Numbered from the stretch's first letter, positions 45,649 through 55,139 are shown. The stretch is 64,000 nt of DNA from Roseburia hominis A2-183 (GCF_000225345.1 NC_015977.1:692001-756000), one strand, 5' to 3'. Notes: generated by a model not told the origin, from the sequence alone. Program-made: numbers and translations.

Positions 45649-45792
45649 GTGATCAATTTTGAAGAAGAATTAAAGAATTTTAAGCCGAGCCTGGAAGTGG
45701 AAGAGGCGGAGCAGGCTATCTATAATCATGAACTCACGGATATGACGGACGTATTGCAGGAGATCCTGCAGGATATGAAGCGCGGCATGTAG
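45649..45792 (+). CDS. Small acidic hypothetical protein (47 residues)
   Basis: GTG 45649 follows AGAGGTG at good spacing and gives MINFEEELKNFKPSLEVEEA, then a helix-rich stretch ending QEILQDMKRGM. An in-frame ATG at 45631 would add six residues but lacks a site. The sequence looks like two short amphipathic helices, plausible as a small adaptor. It lies 38 bp before the zinc-ribbon/TPR gene, probably co-transcribed. Family not recognised. Confidence 0.6.
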   Translation: MINFEEELKNFKPSLEVEEAEQAIYNHELTDMTDVLQEILQDMKRGM

Positions 45793-45830
45793 AAGCAGGC
45801 AGGGTCAGGATTGATAAAGTGAGGTTTTCC

Positions 45831-47195
45831 ATGGAATGTTATAATTGCGGGGCGAAGCTGGGCAAGGGCGATATCTGCCAGAACTGCGGAGCCAATGTTA
45901 AAATATACAAAAAGATCATTATGGCGTCCAATGCCTACTATAATGATGCGTTAGAGAAGGCGGCAGTGCGGGACCTGTCCGGCGCGATAGAGAGTCTTAG
46001 GACCAGCCTTCGTTTTTATAAGATGAATATCGATGCGCGCAACCTGCTCGGACTGGTCTACTTCGAGACGGGCGAGGTGGTCGAAGCGTTGACGGAGTGG
46101 GTCATCAGCAAGAATTACCAGCCGAGGGACAACGCCGCAAGCCGGTATTTAAATGAGATCCAGAACAATCCGTCAAGGCTGGATACGATCAACCAGACGA
46201 TCAAAAAATACAACCAGGCGCTGCTGTACTGCAGACAGGACAGCCGGGATCTGGCGATCATCCAGCTCAAGAAAGTGCTGTCCTTAAATCCGAAGCTGGT
46301 AAGCGGTCATCAGTTGCTGGCGCTCCTCTACATTCAGGAGAAGAAGTACGACCTTGCCAAGAAGTCGCTTCGGAATGCGGGAAAAATTGACGCCAACAAC
46401 ACCACGACGCTGCGCTATTTAAAAGAAGTCAACGCCGGATTGCGTGAGAATAACCCGAAAAAGCAGAAGAACGAGGATCTGATCTCCTATCAGAGCGGCA
46501 ATGAGACCATCATCCAGCCGCGCTATCTCAAGGACAATTCCGCAATCGGAACGATCATCAATATGGTGATCGGAATTGCAATCGGTGCGGCGATCACCTG
46601 CTTTCTGATTGTGCCGGGAGTGCGCAGGGAGATCCAGAATCAGGCGAAAGCGGAGGTTCTTGACGCCAACAATGCCGTGGCATCCAAGAATCAGAGCATC
46701 AGTTCCTTAGAAGCGCAGATTGAAGATCTCACATCACAGATCACGGATGCGAAGAACGAGGAGGAGAGCAGCGCCGGAAAGGTCAACACTTACGAGCAGC
46801 TTCTGCAGGCGTATGTGGCGTACACCGACGGTGACATCGAGAAGGCGGGGACGGCACTCGGCAACGTCAATACCGATTATCTTTCGGATGACTCCATGAC
46901 TGTGTACGATACGATCAATGCACAGGTAAACGCGGAGTATATCAGCGCCGTATATAAGGAAGCAACAGATGCTTACAATGCGCAGGAGTTTACACAGGCA
47001 ATCGAGGATTACCTCAAGGTGATCGAACTCGATGAAACCTACGACAACGGCAATGCGCTGTACTACCTTGCGCAGTCTTACCGCAGGAATGACGACATGG
47101 ACAATGCCAAGACCTATTATCAGAAGTTTGCGGATCTGTATCCGGGAACCGAGCGCGCTGCCAATGCACAGAGGTATCTGAACACCGAAGAATAA
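45831..47195 (+). CDS. Zinc-ribbon and TPR membrane protein
   Basis: A 454-residue protein. It opens with a zinc ribbon (MECYNCGAKLGKGDICQNCG), then TPR helices (about 25-210), a basic stretch, a single membrane helix IINMVIGIAIGAAITCFLIV near residue 245, a coiled coil (about 280-315), and C-terminal TPR-like repeats (about 320-450) outside the membrane. This layout suggests a scaffold linking cytoplasm and cell surface; no catalytic motif is seen. ATG 45831 follows GAGG; an in-frame GTG at 45819 overlaps that site. The partner is unknown. Confidence 0.8.
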   Translation: MECYNCGAKLGKGDICQNCGANVKIYKKIIMASNAYYNDALEKAAVRDLSGAIESLRTSLRFYKMNIDARNLLGLVYFETGEVVEALTEWVISKNYQPRDNAASRYLNEIQNNPSRLDTINQTIKKYNQALLYCRQDSRDLAIIQLKKVLSLNPKLVSGHQLLALLYIQEKKYDLAKKSLRNAGKIDANNTTTLRYLKEVNAGLRENNPKKQKNEDLISYQSGNETIIQPRYLKDNSAIGTIINMVIGIAIGAAITCFLIVPGVRREIQNQAKAEVLDANNAVASKNQSISSLEAQIEDLTSQITDAKNEEESSAGKVNTYEQLLQAYVAYTDGDIEKAGTALGNVNTDYLSDDSMTVYDTINAQVNAEYISAVYKEATDAYNAQEFTQAIEDYLKVIELDETYDNGNALYYLAQSYRRNDDMDNAKTYYQKFADLYPGTERAANAQRYLNTEE

Positions 47196-47265
47196 GCGGG
47201 GACAGGAAGAAGCAGGGTACTGCGCAAACAGACACAACAGTGATAAGACAAAAGAATTATGATAC

Positions 47266-47306
47266 AAAAGACGTCGAACGGAGCAGTCCGTACCGGCGTC
47301 TTTTTT
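47266..47306 (+). terminator. Terminator before the spoIIA operon
   Basis: AAAAGACG and CGTCTTTT pair, with extra CG pairing inside, and the stem runs into TTTTTT. Confidence 0.75.
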
Positions 47307-47372
47307 GTTTCATAGGAAACTTTGTTCCTATTATACAAAAATGCCATAAAGAAAAGAAAGGGAGGAAAAAGG

Positions 47373-47723
47373 ATGGAAAGATATTGCGAACAGGAAAAAA
47401 ACTGCCTGCGGGTGTATGTCCCGAGGGAACTCGATCATCATGAGGCAGACCGCCTGAAACAGGAGGCGGATTTCTTTATTGAGACCGGTCAGGTGAAGAC
47501 GCTCGTGTTTGATTTTGCGGGAACGGAGTTCATGGACAGCTCCGGAATCGGGGTGATTATCGGGCGGAGCCGGAAGATGGGATATTTTGGCGGTGAGGTG
47601 TATGCGGAACATTTAAGCGGCAGAATCCTTAAGATTTTTAAGGTGTCCGGACTTCACACGCTGATACGGACAAGCGTACCTAAGCAGCAGAAAGAGCGGG
47701 AAGGGGAGAATCACAATGCATAG
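47373..47723 (+). CDS. spoIIAA: Anti-sigma F factor antagonist SpoIIAA
   Basis: A 116-residue STAS-domain protein. The phosphorylation loop reads [13 protein letters not shown], with S57 at the position of the SpoIIAB-phosphorylated serine. Once dephosphorylated it captures SpoIIAB and frees sigma F in the forespore. ATG 47373 follows GGAGG. It is first of the canonical three-gene spoIIA operon and overlaps spoIIAB by 8 bp. Expression is probably from a sigma-H or sigma-A promoter just upstream, where ATAGGAA-N6-TTCCTAT also forms an inverted repeat. Confidence 0.95.
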   Translation: MERYCEQEKNCLRVYVPRELDHHEADRLKQEADFFIETGQVKTLVFDFAGTEFMDSSGIGVIIGRSRKMGYFGGEVYAEHLSGRILKIFKVSGLHTLIRTSVPKQQKEREGENHNA

Positions 47724-48150
47724 TAAGAATGAAGTGGAATTAAGTTTTGATGCGCGTTCCGTCAATGAGGGATTTGCCAGAATGGCGGTGGCTGCGTTTA
47801 TCACAGAGCTGAATCCGACGATGGATGAACTCTCGGATGTCAAGACGGCCGTGTCGGAGGCGGTGACCAATGCAATCATTCACGGGTATGACAATCCGGG
47901 GGAAAAGGTACATATGACATGCAGGATCATGGGACGGGAAGTGGAGATCATCGTCTGTGATACGGGCAGGGGGATTGAGGATGTGGCGCGGGCAATGGAA
48001 CCGTTCTACACCACAAAGCCGGAACTGGAGCGCTCCGGGATGGGATTTGCGTTCATGGAAGCGTTTATGGATGAAGTTCAGGTTCAGTCTGCGCCCGGAA
48101 AAGGAACCAGCGTGCGCATGAAAAAATACATTGGCGTGCAGGAAGGCTGA
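47716..48150 (+). CDS. spoIIAB: Anti-sigma F factor and kinase SpoIIAB
   Basis: A 144-residue GHKL-fold serine kinase. The N box is [14 protein letters not shown], the G1 box CDTGRGIED, and the lid and G2 region [20 protein letters not shown]. It binds sigma F and phosphorylates SpoIIAA. ATG 47716 overlaps the end of spoIIAA, and spoIIAB is followed six bases later by sigF, so the three are translated as a unit. Confidence 0.95.
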   Translation: MHSKNEVELSFDARSVNEGFARMAVAAFITELNPTMDELSDVKTAVSEAVTNAIIHGYDNPGEKVHMTCRIMGREVEIIVCDTGRGIEDVARAMEPFYTTKPELERSGMGFAFMEAFMDEVQVQSAPGKGTSVRMKKYIGVQEG

Positions 48151-48155
48151 ACGTT

Positions 48156-48899
48156 ATGGAGCTTTGGACGGAACAGATCAGACAGGCTCACGCGGGGGAC
48201 AAGGACGCAAGGAACCGGCTGGTGGCAGAAAACTTGGGACTGGTGCACGCGGTGACGAGGCGTTTTGAACACAGAGGACATGACAGGGAGGAACTGTTCC
48301 AGATCGGCTGCATCGGGCTGATGAAGGCTATCGACAAATTTGACGTATCGCTGCAGCTTGCCTTTTCCACCTACGCGGTACCGATGATTACCGGGGAGAT
48401 CAGGCGTTTTCTGCGGGATGACGGTATGGTAAAAGTCAGCAGAACCTTAAAGGAGAACGGCTATAAAATCCGCAGGGCGGGAGAAATGCTTACCAGGGAA
48501 CTGGGGAGAGAGCCGACGATGGAGGAACTGGCGGAAGCCGCCGGGCTGGAGCACGAGGAGATCGTGCTGGCACTTGAGGCAAACCGGGAGGTGGCGTCCA
48601 TTTATCAGCCGGTCTATGAGCGCGACGGGGAGGAGCTGCTGCTGATCGATCAGATGGAGGGAAGCGGAGGGCAGAGCGCGGAGCGGGAGGAGCCGGAGAA
48701 GGAAGCGGTCCTAAACCACATTCTGGTGGAACAGCTGTTGGAGACCGTCGGCGAGCGTGAGCGCCGTCTGCTGCAACTCAGATACTACGAGGGAAAGACA
48801 CAGTGCGAGGTGGCAGAACTGCTGTCGATGAGTCAGGTGCAGGTAAGCCGCCTGGAAAAAAAGCTGCTGCTGCAGCTGCGTGAGCGCGTCCGCATGTGA
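48156..48899 (+). CDS. sigF: Forespore sigma factor F
   Basis: A 247-residue sigma-70 family protein. Region 2 reads LFQIGCIGLMKAIDKFDVS and FSTYAVPMITGEIRRFLRDD. Region 3 follows, and region 4 ends with the HTH KTQCEVAELLSMSQVQVSRLEK. It directs the first forespore-specific genes. Its ATG lies just after the spoIIAB stop with AGGAAGG in the spoIIAB end. A terminator follows and the next gene is a chemoreceptor; spoVA genes, which often follow, are absent here. Confidence 0.96.
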   Translation: MELWTEQIRQAHAGDKDARNRLVAENLGLVHAVTRRFEHRGHDREELFQIGCIGLMKAIDKFDVSLQLAFSTYAVPMITGEIRRFLRDDGMVKVSRTLKENGYKIRRAGEMLTRELGREPTMEELAEAAGLEHEEIVLALEANREVASIYQPVYERDGEELLLIDQMEGSGGQSAEREEPEKEAVLNHILVEQLLETVGERERRLLQLRYYEGKTQCEVAELLSMSQVQVSRLEKKLLLQLRERVRM

Positions 48900-48919
48900 C
48901 AGAAAAGAAAGTTGGATTT

Positions 48920-48959
48920 GTCCAATTTTCAAAAAATGTTAAAAATTGGACGAGTTTTT
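48920..48959 (+). terminator. Terminator of the spoIIA operon
   Basis: GTCCAATTTT and AAAATTGGAC pair, followed by GAGTTTTTATT. Confidence 0.8.
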
Positions 48960-49039
48960 ATTACAAATATTGCGACAGGGCGAAAAAAATGATACTTTAG
49001 AGTAAAAGAATGGTGTCAAGGTGTACGGAGGAATGACAA

Positions 49040-50515
49040 ATGGACAAAAGAACGTTATCTGATATGGCGCGCTGCAACCGGACGGCTATGATCTGCCATC
49101 TGGTGGAGGCGTCGATGATTACAATTACGTTTATCGCACAGCTTCTGGTGGGCAGCAGGGGACTGCTGTACTCTCTGCTGGTTGTTGTGCTGGCGATGGG
49201 ACCGCCTCTGATGGAGCTTTTTTTCTGGAGCAGGGACAAGGAAAGCCCGGCGATCAAGCACCTGGTGGCGCAGGGATTCGCTGTGATGTACACGGTCATT
49301 TTGTTTACGACGACCAACAACATGCTGTTTTTGTATGTATTTCCGATGATTGTTGTGATTTCCGTATACAATGACAAGGCGTATGCCCTCAAGGTCAATA
49401 TCGGGGTTGTGATAGAGAATCTTCTGGTTGTGATTCTTGGAGCGACAACCGGCAGATTCGGTTTCCGTGATATGAGTTCCGGCGTGATCCAGATTCTGGC
49501 GGTACTTTTGTTCTGCGCGTATTCCTATATCGCAGCGGCGACTTCCGAGACGAACAGCAGGGAGAAGCTGCAGCAGGTAAAGGATGCGCAGGGCGAGACC
49601 GAAAAGGTTCTCGGGGATGTCTCCCGGAATGCGGATGTGATGAGACGCGGAATCAATGAGATCCATGCAAAAGTGGAGCAGCTGCAGTCGGCATCGGAGA
49701 CGACCAAGGACGCGATGGGACAGGTAACCATCGGCGCGACGGACACGGCGGAGGCAGTGCAGAGACAGCTGGCACAGACGGAGACAATCGGAGAGAAAGT
49801 AGGGCTTGTCAGTACGGTTGCATCGGATATTACCGAGCGCATGGAAAAGACGCTTTCTGTGCTGGAAAAGGGAAAAGCGGATATGGATACCCTGGTGGGA
49901 GAGGTTGAAGTATCTGTGCGAAACAGTGCCAATGCCGCGGATAAGCTCGAGACGCTGAATCAGTATATCAGTGAGATGAATACAATTGTAGAACTTATCA
50001 ACGGTGTGACTTCCCAGACCAGCCTGCTGGCGTTAAATGCAAGTATTGAGGCGGCACGCGCAGGAGAGGCAGGAAAAGGGTTTGCGGTCGTGGCATCCGA
50101 GATCTCGGAGCTTGCAACCCAGACCAAGAGCGCAACGACCAACATCACACAGCTGATCGGCAATGTGTCCGGTTCTATCACGGAGGTTGTGACAGTCATC
50201 CGTGAGATGATTGACGGAATCAATGAGGAAAAGGAAATGTCCGGAAATGCGTCGGCAAGCTTTGGTACGATTGAGGAACATACCTATGCGATCCGCGATA
50301 ATGTGGCGAGACTGACGGAGAGCGTTTCACAGCTTGAGGCGGCAAATCAGGAGATTGCTGATTCCGTGCAGACGATCTCGGCAGTGTCGGAGGAGGTATC
50401 GGCACATGCGAACGAGACGCTTGCGGCGGAGCAAGAAAATATGCAGCATCTTTTAACGATCGCCGGACGCTCACAGGAGCTGATCGCGCTGACACAGACG
50501 GAGGAGCAGCAGTAA
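49040..50515 (+). CDS. Methyl-accepting chemotaxis protein
   Basis: A 491-residue receptor. The N-terminal third holds about six hydrophobic helices (20-185) with only short loops, so sensing may be within the membrane; no HAMP domain or large external domain is visible. The cytoplasmic helical hairpin follows, with the hallmark tip region QTSLLALNASIEAARAGEAG and GFAVVASEISELA near residues 330-355. It should signal through CheW and CheA. ATG 49040 follows ACGGAGGAA. The next gene encodes a coiled-coil protein, possibly co-transcribed. Confidence 0.9.
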   Translation: MDKRTLSDMARCNRTAMICHLVEASMITITFIAQLLVGSRGLLYSLLVVVLAMGPPLMELFFWSRDKESPAIKHLVAQGFAVMYTVILFTTTNNMLFLYVFPMIVVISVYNDKAYALKVNIGVVIENLLVVILGATTGRFGFRDMSSGVIQILAVLLFCAYSYIAAATSETNSREKLQQVKDAQGETEKVLGDVSRNADVMRRGINEIHAKVEQLQSASETTKDAMGQVTIGATDTAEAVQRQLAQTETIGEKVGLVSTVASDITERMEKTLSVLEKGKADMDTLVGEVEVSVRNSANAADKLETLNQYISEMNTIVELINGVTSQTSLLALNASIEAARAGEAGKGFAVVASEISELATQTKSATTNITQLIGNVSGSITEVVTVIREMIDGINEEKEMSGNASASFGTIEEHTYAIRDNVARLTESVSQLEAANQEIADSVQTISAVSEEVSAHANETLAAEQENMQHLLTIAGRSQELIALTQTEEQQ

Positions 50516-50558
50516 CACACGGAGACGTATTCTGGTTTGATACGGGGGGAAAATGAGT

Positions 50559-51572
50559 ATGAAACTGACAGTTAATGCGGCAGGTTTTAACAACAGTGTC
50601 CATATGGGAACAAAGGATGGACAGAGCGTACGGACAGTAAAAAACGCAGCGTTCGGCGGCGCGACAAAGCTCGGGGAAGATCCAGTGGCAAAGCGCAGGG
50701 AGGAAGCGAGACGGCAGGCGTGGAAGGTTGTGGAAAATGCGTGGAAAAATGACCGGTCGGTAGATGACACCATACAGAGCCACCGGGACAGCTACGCGGA
50801 GCTGGAGAACCGCAAAAAGGGAGCACTGGCTGCAATCGATAAGACGAACCGGCAGAAGGAAACATTGCGGGAGCAGTGCGGCGTGGACGCGGATTCCCAG
50901 GAGCAGCAGGATCTGCTCCTTCTGGAAAAAGAACAGGATTATAAGAACGGCGTTCTGGATGAAGGGCTGACGGACGAAGAATACGACAGACTGGCGGAGA
51001 TCCACAAAAAGCCGCTGACTGAGTATCAGAAGCAGGCGCTGGAGCTGAACAATTATGCGGCGGATCACAAGAGGGAGATCCGGAGAGCTGATTACGGTAT
51101 GACTGCGGAGAAACAGAACGTCTCCCGTATCAAGCTGGAGCGCTTGAAGACGCATGCGATGGTTGACGCGCAGGGAGCTGCGGATGACATCATGGATGCG
51201 GCAAACGACGAGATTATCGGAATGCTTGTGCAGGAGGTAAAAGACCAGCAGGATGAGAAGATGGACGAGGCGAAGGAAAAAGCCGACGAAGCCATGAAGG
51301 AGAGGGAAAAGCGCGAGGAAAAGCTGGATGAGATGAAGCTGGAGCGCGCGATTGAGCGCGCGATGATCGAGGGAACCGATGAAGCAGTGGAAGAGGCGGA
51401 GCGCATCAAGCGCCAGAATGACAGCCCGGACATTCAGATGACGGACATGGTGGATCTGGCGGACAGCGCAGATCTGAAGAAGAGTGTGGATCAGAACCTG
51501 GGCGACATCAAGAGCAGCATGAAAGTGCTTGAAGCGGATCTGAAGGGAATCAAGGTGGATGAGAAGGCGTAA
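50559..51572 (+). CDS. Coiled-coil hypothetical protein
   Basis: A 337-residue, highly charged protein rich in Lys, Glu, Asp and Arg, with predicted long helices and no membrane segment or signal peptide. The N-terminal 30 residues look unstructured (MKLTVNAAGFNNSV), and KAKE/EKREEK-type heptads fill about 215-270. ATG 50559 is eight bases after GGGGGGA; ATG 50553 is possible but too near. It follows the chemoreceptor by 43 bp. No recognised domain; function unknown. Confidence 0.65.
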   Translation: MKLTVNAAGFNNSVHMGTKDGQSVRTVKNAAFGGATKLGEDPVAKRREEARRQAWKVVENAWKNDRSVDDTIQSHRDSYAELENRKKGALAAIDKTNRQKETLREQCGVDADSQEQQDLLLLEKEQDYKNGVLDEGLTDEEYDRLAEIHKKPLTEYQKQALELNNYAADHKREIRRADYGMTAEKQNVSRIKLERLKTHAMVDAQGAADDIMDAANDEIIGMLVQEVKDQQDEKMDEAKEKADEAMKEREKREEKLDEMKLERAIERAMIEGTDEAVEEAERIKRQNDSPDIQMTDMVDLADSADLKKSVDQNLGDIKSSMKVLEADLKGIKVDEKA

Positions 51573-51631
51573 GATAGCATGAACCGGCAGAAAATGCGTG
51601 CCGGCAGGGGATAACAGGCAATTCTGAACAG

Positions 51632-51642
51632 TGGTCATACCA
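51632..51642 (+). promoter_or_regulatory. GntR/FadR-type operator, upstream copy
   Basis: TGGTCATACCA matches the TGGTNNNACCA pattern of FadR-subfamily GntR regulators. It lies 27 bp before the -35 box at 51669. Confidence 0.6.
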
Positions 51643-51668
51643 GATTTTGTTAATAATTGTAAAAATAC

Positions 51669-51697
51669 TTGTAATTTTCTAAAAAAAGTATTAAAAT
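51669..51697 (+). promoter_or_regulatory. Promoter of the tryptophan-rich membrane protein gene
   Basis: TTGTAA (51669-51674) and TAAAAT (51692-51697) are 17 bp apart, flanked by two identical operators. Confidence 0.6.
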
Positions 51698-51708
51698 TCA
51701 TTTGTGGA

Positions 51709-51721
51709 CTGGTCATACCAG
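51709..51721 (+). promoter_or_regulatory. GntR/FadR-type operator, downstream copy
   Basis: CTGGTCATACCAG is centred 78 bp from the upstream copy and lies just after the expected transcription start. Binding at both sites could form a repressing loop. Confidence 0.6.
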
Positions 51722-51783
51722 ATACCTGGCATGACGGTTCGAGGGAGTATCATATTTTTAATAAGACAAAGGAGGAAAAAGTT

Positions 51784-52836
51784 ATGTTATTCCAGATTAA
51801 CAGCATGTGGCAGCTCCTGGGATGGGTTCTCGTATTTGCAGGACTTGTAATCTTAAATGAGATTGAGCGCCGCACAAAACTTGGCGGTTATGGTATTTTC
51901 GTAGGAGTTCTTGCAATTCTTACTGTATACTTTATCGCTATTCAGATCAGCGCCGCAAATGGTGGCTGGGGTGCAACCAATGATACCTATGTATATATGG
52001 GTGGCTGGTTCCATTATGCAAAGTTATATGCAGCAGCATTTGGATGCATCGGTTTCATGTTCTTAAAGTACAAGCAGTGGATCGGTAAGACCAATTGGTT
52101 CAAGGTTTGGCCGTTTGTAATCGTTGCAATCAACATCATGATTGCAGTTGCTTCTGATTTTGAGTCCGCAATCAAAGGCGCACAGGCAGTCAATGGCTGG
52201 TGGTATTCCATCGAGGATGTATGGCTGAACGGTGGCTGGTGGAACTGGGTTAATGGTATCGCAGGTATCCTCAACATCTTCTGTATGACAGGCTGGTGGG
52301 GAATTTATGCATCCAAGGACAAGAATCATCAGGATATGTTATGGCCGGATATGACGGTATGGTTTATCGTGGCATATGATCTTTGGAACTTTACCTATAC
52401 ATACAATAACCTGCCGACGCATTCCTGGTATTGCGGTCTGGCTCTGCTTCTTGCACCGACATTCGCAAATGCACTTTGGAACAAGGGTGGCTGGATTCAG
52501 AACCGTGCCAATACGCTGGCAACCTGGTGTATGTTCGCACAGGTGGTTCCGATGTTCCAGATCAAGGGACGTTTCTCTGTACTTCCGGTACTCTACTCTA
52601 ACGTAGAGGGCTTTGAGTCTCTGGATGCGTTCTCCTTAACGACAATGGATCTGACCAGCGTAGCACCGAACACCAAGGTACAGGGATTCATGGCAATCAT
52701 TGCATTGGTTGCAAATGTCATCTGCTTAAGCGTAATCATCAAGCGCGCAATCGAGCAGAAGAAGAATCCTTACAAGAACGAGATCTTTGCAGATACCAAG
52801 GATTTCAAGGTTGCAATCGCACGTGCTGAGAAATAA
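51784..52836 (+). CDS. Tryptophan-rich multi-pass membrane protein (DUF5692-like)
   Basis: A 350-residue protein with about nine hydrophobic segments and unusually many Trp residues (for example GGWWNWVNGIAG and NGWWYSIEDVWLNGG). I believe it belongs to the DUF5692 group found in Lachnospiraceae, from memory of its style only. No transport or catalytic motif is recognised. ATG 51784 follows AAAGGAGGAAAAA. It has its own promoter bracketed by two GntR-type operators and ends in two strong terminators, so it is probably a single-gene unit. Its role is unknown. Confidence 0.65.
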   Translation: MLFQINSMWQLLGWVLVFAGLVILNEIERRTKLGGYGIFVGVLAILTVYFIAIQISAANGGWGATNDTYVYMGGWFHYAKLYAAAFGCIGFMFLKYKQWIGKTNWFKVWPFVIVAINIMIAVASDFESAIKGAQAVNGWWYSIEDVWLNGGWWNWVNGIAGILNIFCMTGWWGIYASKDKNHQDMLWPDMTVWFIVAYDLWNFTYTYNNLPTHSWYCGLALLLAPTFANALWNKGGWIQNRANTLATWCMFAQVVPMFQIKGRFSVLPVLYSNVEGFESLDAFSLTTMDLTSVAPNTKVQGFMAIIALVANVICLSVIIKRAIEQKKNPYKNEIFADTKDFKVAIARAEK

Positions 52837-52853
52837 AACACAGATCAGAAATG

Positions 52854-52882
52854 AAAACTCCGTCCCGGAAGGGACGGAGTTT
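52854..52882 (+). terminator. Terminator after the tryptophan-rich membrane protein gene
   Basis: AAACTCCGTCCC and GGGACGGAGTTT pair around GGAA and run into T. Confidence 0.85.
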
Positions 52883-52893
52883 GATAAGAACAT

Positions 52894-52948
52894 AAAATAA
52901 AGTGTGTAAGTTGTTGGTGTTAACAAAACTTACACACTTTATTTTTTT
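52894..52948. terminator. Bidirectional terminator between convergent genes
   Basis: A perfect 19-bp inverted repeat (AAAATAAAGTGTGTAAGTT and its complement) has T runs on both strands. It serves the membrane-protein gene and the converging PRD regulator gene. Confidence 0.9.
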
Positions 52949-53012
52949 GACTGAGAAATATATGTTTGGCAGTCTGTTTATTTCCAGATTAGAGGACAGA
53001 TAAAAATTAGGA

Positions 53013-54923
53013 TCAGGAGGTCAGTATGTCAATAAAATTATGAAAATCTGATGCGTGGATAAGCTTTTCTACGGTAGTGCTGTTCTCAAAATGCTCCAGT
53101 AAATTAGAATAGACATATTTAAAATCCATACGCTGCTGATGGTTGACGCCGATCATCATAATAATTTGAACATCAAAGGTTCCCCAGCGAAGAGGTTTTT
53201 CGTTAACGATTACAAATCCAATATTTTTTTGGGTAGAGCAGACGATGGAATGTGGGATTGCCACTTTGTTGTCAAAACTGGTGGGGGTAACAGCCTCCCG
53301 TTCCAGAACAGAGTCAGTAAAAGCTTCCGGAGCAATACCCAGAGCAACCAGTTTTTCTGCCATATAGCGTATCATATCTTCCACAGAATTTTCGTAATGA
53401 TTTTTTTCAAATAATTGCGGATCCATAAAACTAATTAGTTTATCGTGGAATATTCTGCGTTTTTTTTCAGCCAGAAGTTCGTTACAGGCAGATTGTATTT
53501 TTTTAAAATCATGCTCTGTAATAATTGTATTTGTTTGTATGACTCTGAGATTGGCCTGTGGCAGAACCTGATTCGTGGCATCAATAATCAAATCATAGTA
53601 AGCAGGATTAACGTCATCCAGAGTGTTAGTAACCTCCGCAATTTTGCATTTTCCGGATAATTTTTGAGTAATGGATTCCAGAGAATGCTTATTGTAATAG
53701 TTATAATAATTATTTACTACCAGAACTGCCTTTATTTCGGGATGTTCATCCATTTTTTTCCCAAGAACAGCACCTACATGAAGAGATATAAAAGTTATCT
53801 CATCTTTATTTAACTCATAACCAAAAGTAGTTTTAATTTCTTGTGCAATAAAAACGGCGATTTCGTAAATTAACGGATTCTGAATAAAAATCTCATCTGA
53901 CAAGGGAGTCCGGATGGAAACATTGTGCCTGCATCGAAATAGTGCATTGGAGAGATGGACAGTGAAAAAATTAATAAAATCCGTGTCATATAAATCAATA
54001 TAGTAAATGGTTTTTACCTGTTTTATAATTTCATTGACAAACTGAATAAGTGCGCTGTCCACAATCCGGGGCAGGTCAATGACATTATTGATGTTGATTG
54101 CACTTGTTTTTGTCATGATAATGAATGCCAGCTGCTGCAGTTCATTTTCGTTAAACTGTATGGGGCATAAGCGCGAGATCTGGTCAAAGATCCGGCTGGC
54201 GGCACGATATTCGGCAGTGTGAATTGTCACGCTGTCGTAAAGTGGCTTTTCTAATAGACATTCCCTGATTTTGATACGGGTCATATTGATAATGACATGA
54301 ATAATAATGCTTTTGAAAGCGTAATCGGAGGCATAAAGGTTTTCGGTCTGCAAGGCTTCATGGACAATTGCCCGCAAAGAATCTGGAGAAATATTCAAAA
54401 GCTTACAGAATGACTCTAAAGTCAGATCTATGGTAGAATCCAGATTCGAGGTAAGATAATGGGAAAAGAGAGCTCGTTTATGATGTTCTTCACCGACAAT
54501 ATCGATTGTTCCGTTTTGGCGGTGAATACTCAGATTGAAAAGGGCGAGTTTCTTTTTTACCCGGATCATATCTTTTTCAATGGTGGAATAGCTGATGTAA
54601 ATAGAGTCAGCCAGATCGTATAAATCAAGGCCGGATTTGGCCAGTATTAGCTTTTCAATAATGTAATTAATACGCTCCTCCGGAGTGGCGAATGCAAATA
54701 AAGCCTGCGATTTGTTACCAGGGCTGTCAGGCTCATCGTTCTTTATTCCGATCCAGAGATAGCCGTTTTCATTTGCGGTAATTTGTTCACCGGCGTTTCT
54801 GAGTTCCTTGATATAGTTACGGACGGAACGGTCGGAAACAGAAAGCAAAGAGCTCAATTGCCGTGACGAAAGCGGTGTATCTGATTGTTTTAAAACTGTA
54901 AGCAGCTTTTGAAGGTTATTCAT
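53013..54923 (-). CDS. PRD-domain transcriptional regulator of the PTS operon (BglG/MtlR/LicR type)
   Basis: A 636-residue multidomain regulator. Two N-terminal helix-turn-helix domains (SSRQLSSLLSVSDRSVRNYI and LYDLADSIYISYSTIEKDMI), then two PRD domains (about 190-400), an EIIB-like segment (KAVLVVNNYYNYYNKHSLES), and a C-terminal EIIA-like domain with VAIPHSIVCS, whose His is the expected phosphorylation site. This architecture is that of DNA-binding PTS activators. The start is the ATG at 54923 behind AGAAAGG; an upstream in-frame TTG is unlikely. It is divergent from the PTS genes it should control, with activity set by PTS phosphorylation. Confidence 0.88.
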   Translation of the reverse strand: MNNLQKLLTVLKQSDTPLSSRQLSSLLSVSDRSVRNYIKELRNAGEQITANENGYLWIGIKNDEPDSPGNKSQALFAFATPEERINYIIEKLILAKSGLDLYDLADSIYISYSTIEKDMIRVKKKLALFNLSIHRQNGTIDIVGEEHHKRALFSHYLTSNLDSTIDLTLESFCKLLNISPDSLRAIVHEALQTENLYASDYAFKSIIIHVIINMTRIKIRECLLEKPLYDSVTIHTAEYRAASRIFDQISRLCPIQFNENELQQLAFIIMTKTSAININNVIDLPRIVDSALIQFVNEIIKQVKTIYYIDLYDTDFINFFTVHLSNALFRCRHNVSIRTPLSDEIFIQNPLIYEIAVFIAQEIKTTFGYELNKDEITFISLHVGAVLGKKMDEHPEIKAVLVVNNYYNYYNKHSLESITQKLSGKCKIAEVTNTLDDVNPAYYDLIIDATNQVLPQANLRVIQTNTIITEHDFKKIQSACNELLAEKKRRIFHDKLISFMDPQLFEKNHYENSVEDMIRYMAEKLVALGIAPEAFTDSVLEREAVTPTSFDNKVAIPHSIVCSTQKNIGFVIVNEKPLRWGTFDVQIIMMIGVNHQQRMDFKYVYSNLLEHFENSTTVEKLIHASDFHNFIDILTS

Positions 54924-55044
54924 TATTATAATCTGCCTTTCTGTGAAAGGTGCCAATATATTATAAAACCAGCAGCTTTTTGTATTTTATAAATTTAATC
55001 TTATTTATTATAATATAAGAGATTATCTATATCAATCCATTCCT

Positions 55045-55061
55045 TTCCTAGTGGGTAGGAA
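55045..55061 (+). promoter_or_regulatory. Inverted repeat in the divergent PTS control region
   Basis: TTCCTA-GTGGG-TAGGAA lies between the divergent regulator and EIIB genes and could be the regulator's binding site. The surrounding 216 bp are very AT-rich with several TATAAT-like boxes, and I cannot assign one. Confidence 0.35.
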
Positions 55062-55139
55062 GCTCGGAGGATAGATATAAGTTTGAAAATAATGGATAAT
55101 GAATTCATCAAAAATATAACAGAGGAAGGGGATAATGTA

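Noticed and set aside
48970..49030. Sigma-D (flagellar) promoter before the chemoreceptor
   Set aside because: No TAAA-N15-GCCGATAA-like pair could be found.
50220..51716. 498-codon antisense ORF over the chemoreceptor end and coiled-coil gene
   Set aside because: The plus-strand genes have good starts and clear helical patterns; the antisense text is Leu/His/Arg-rich shadow sequence.
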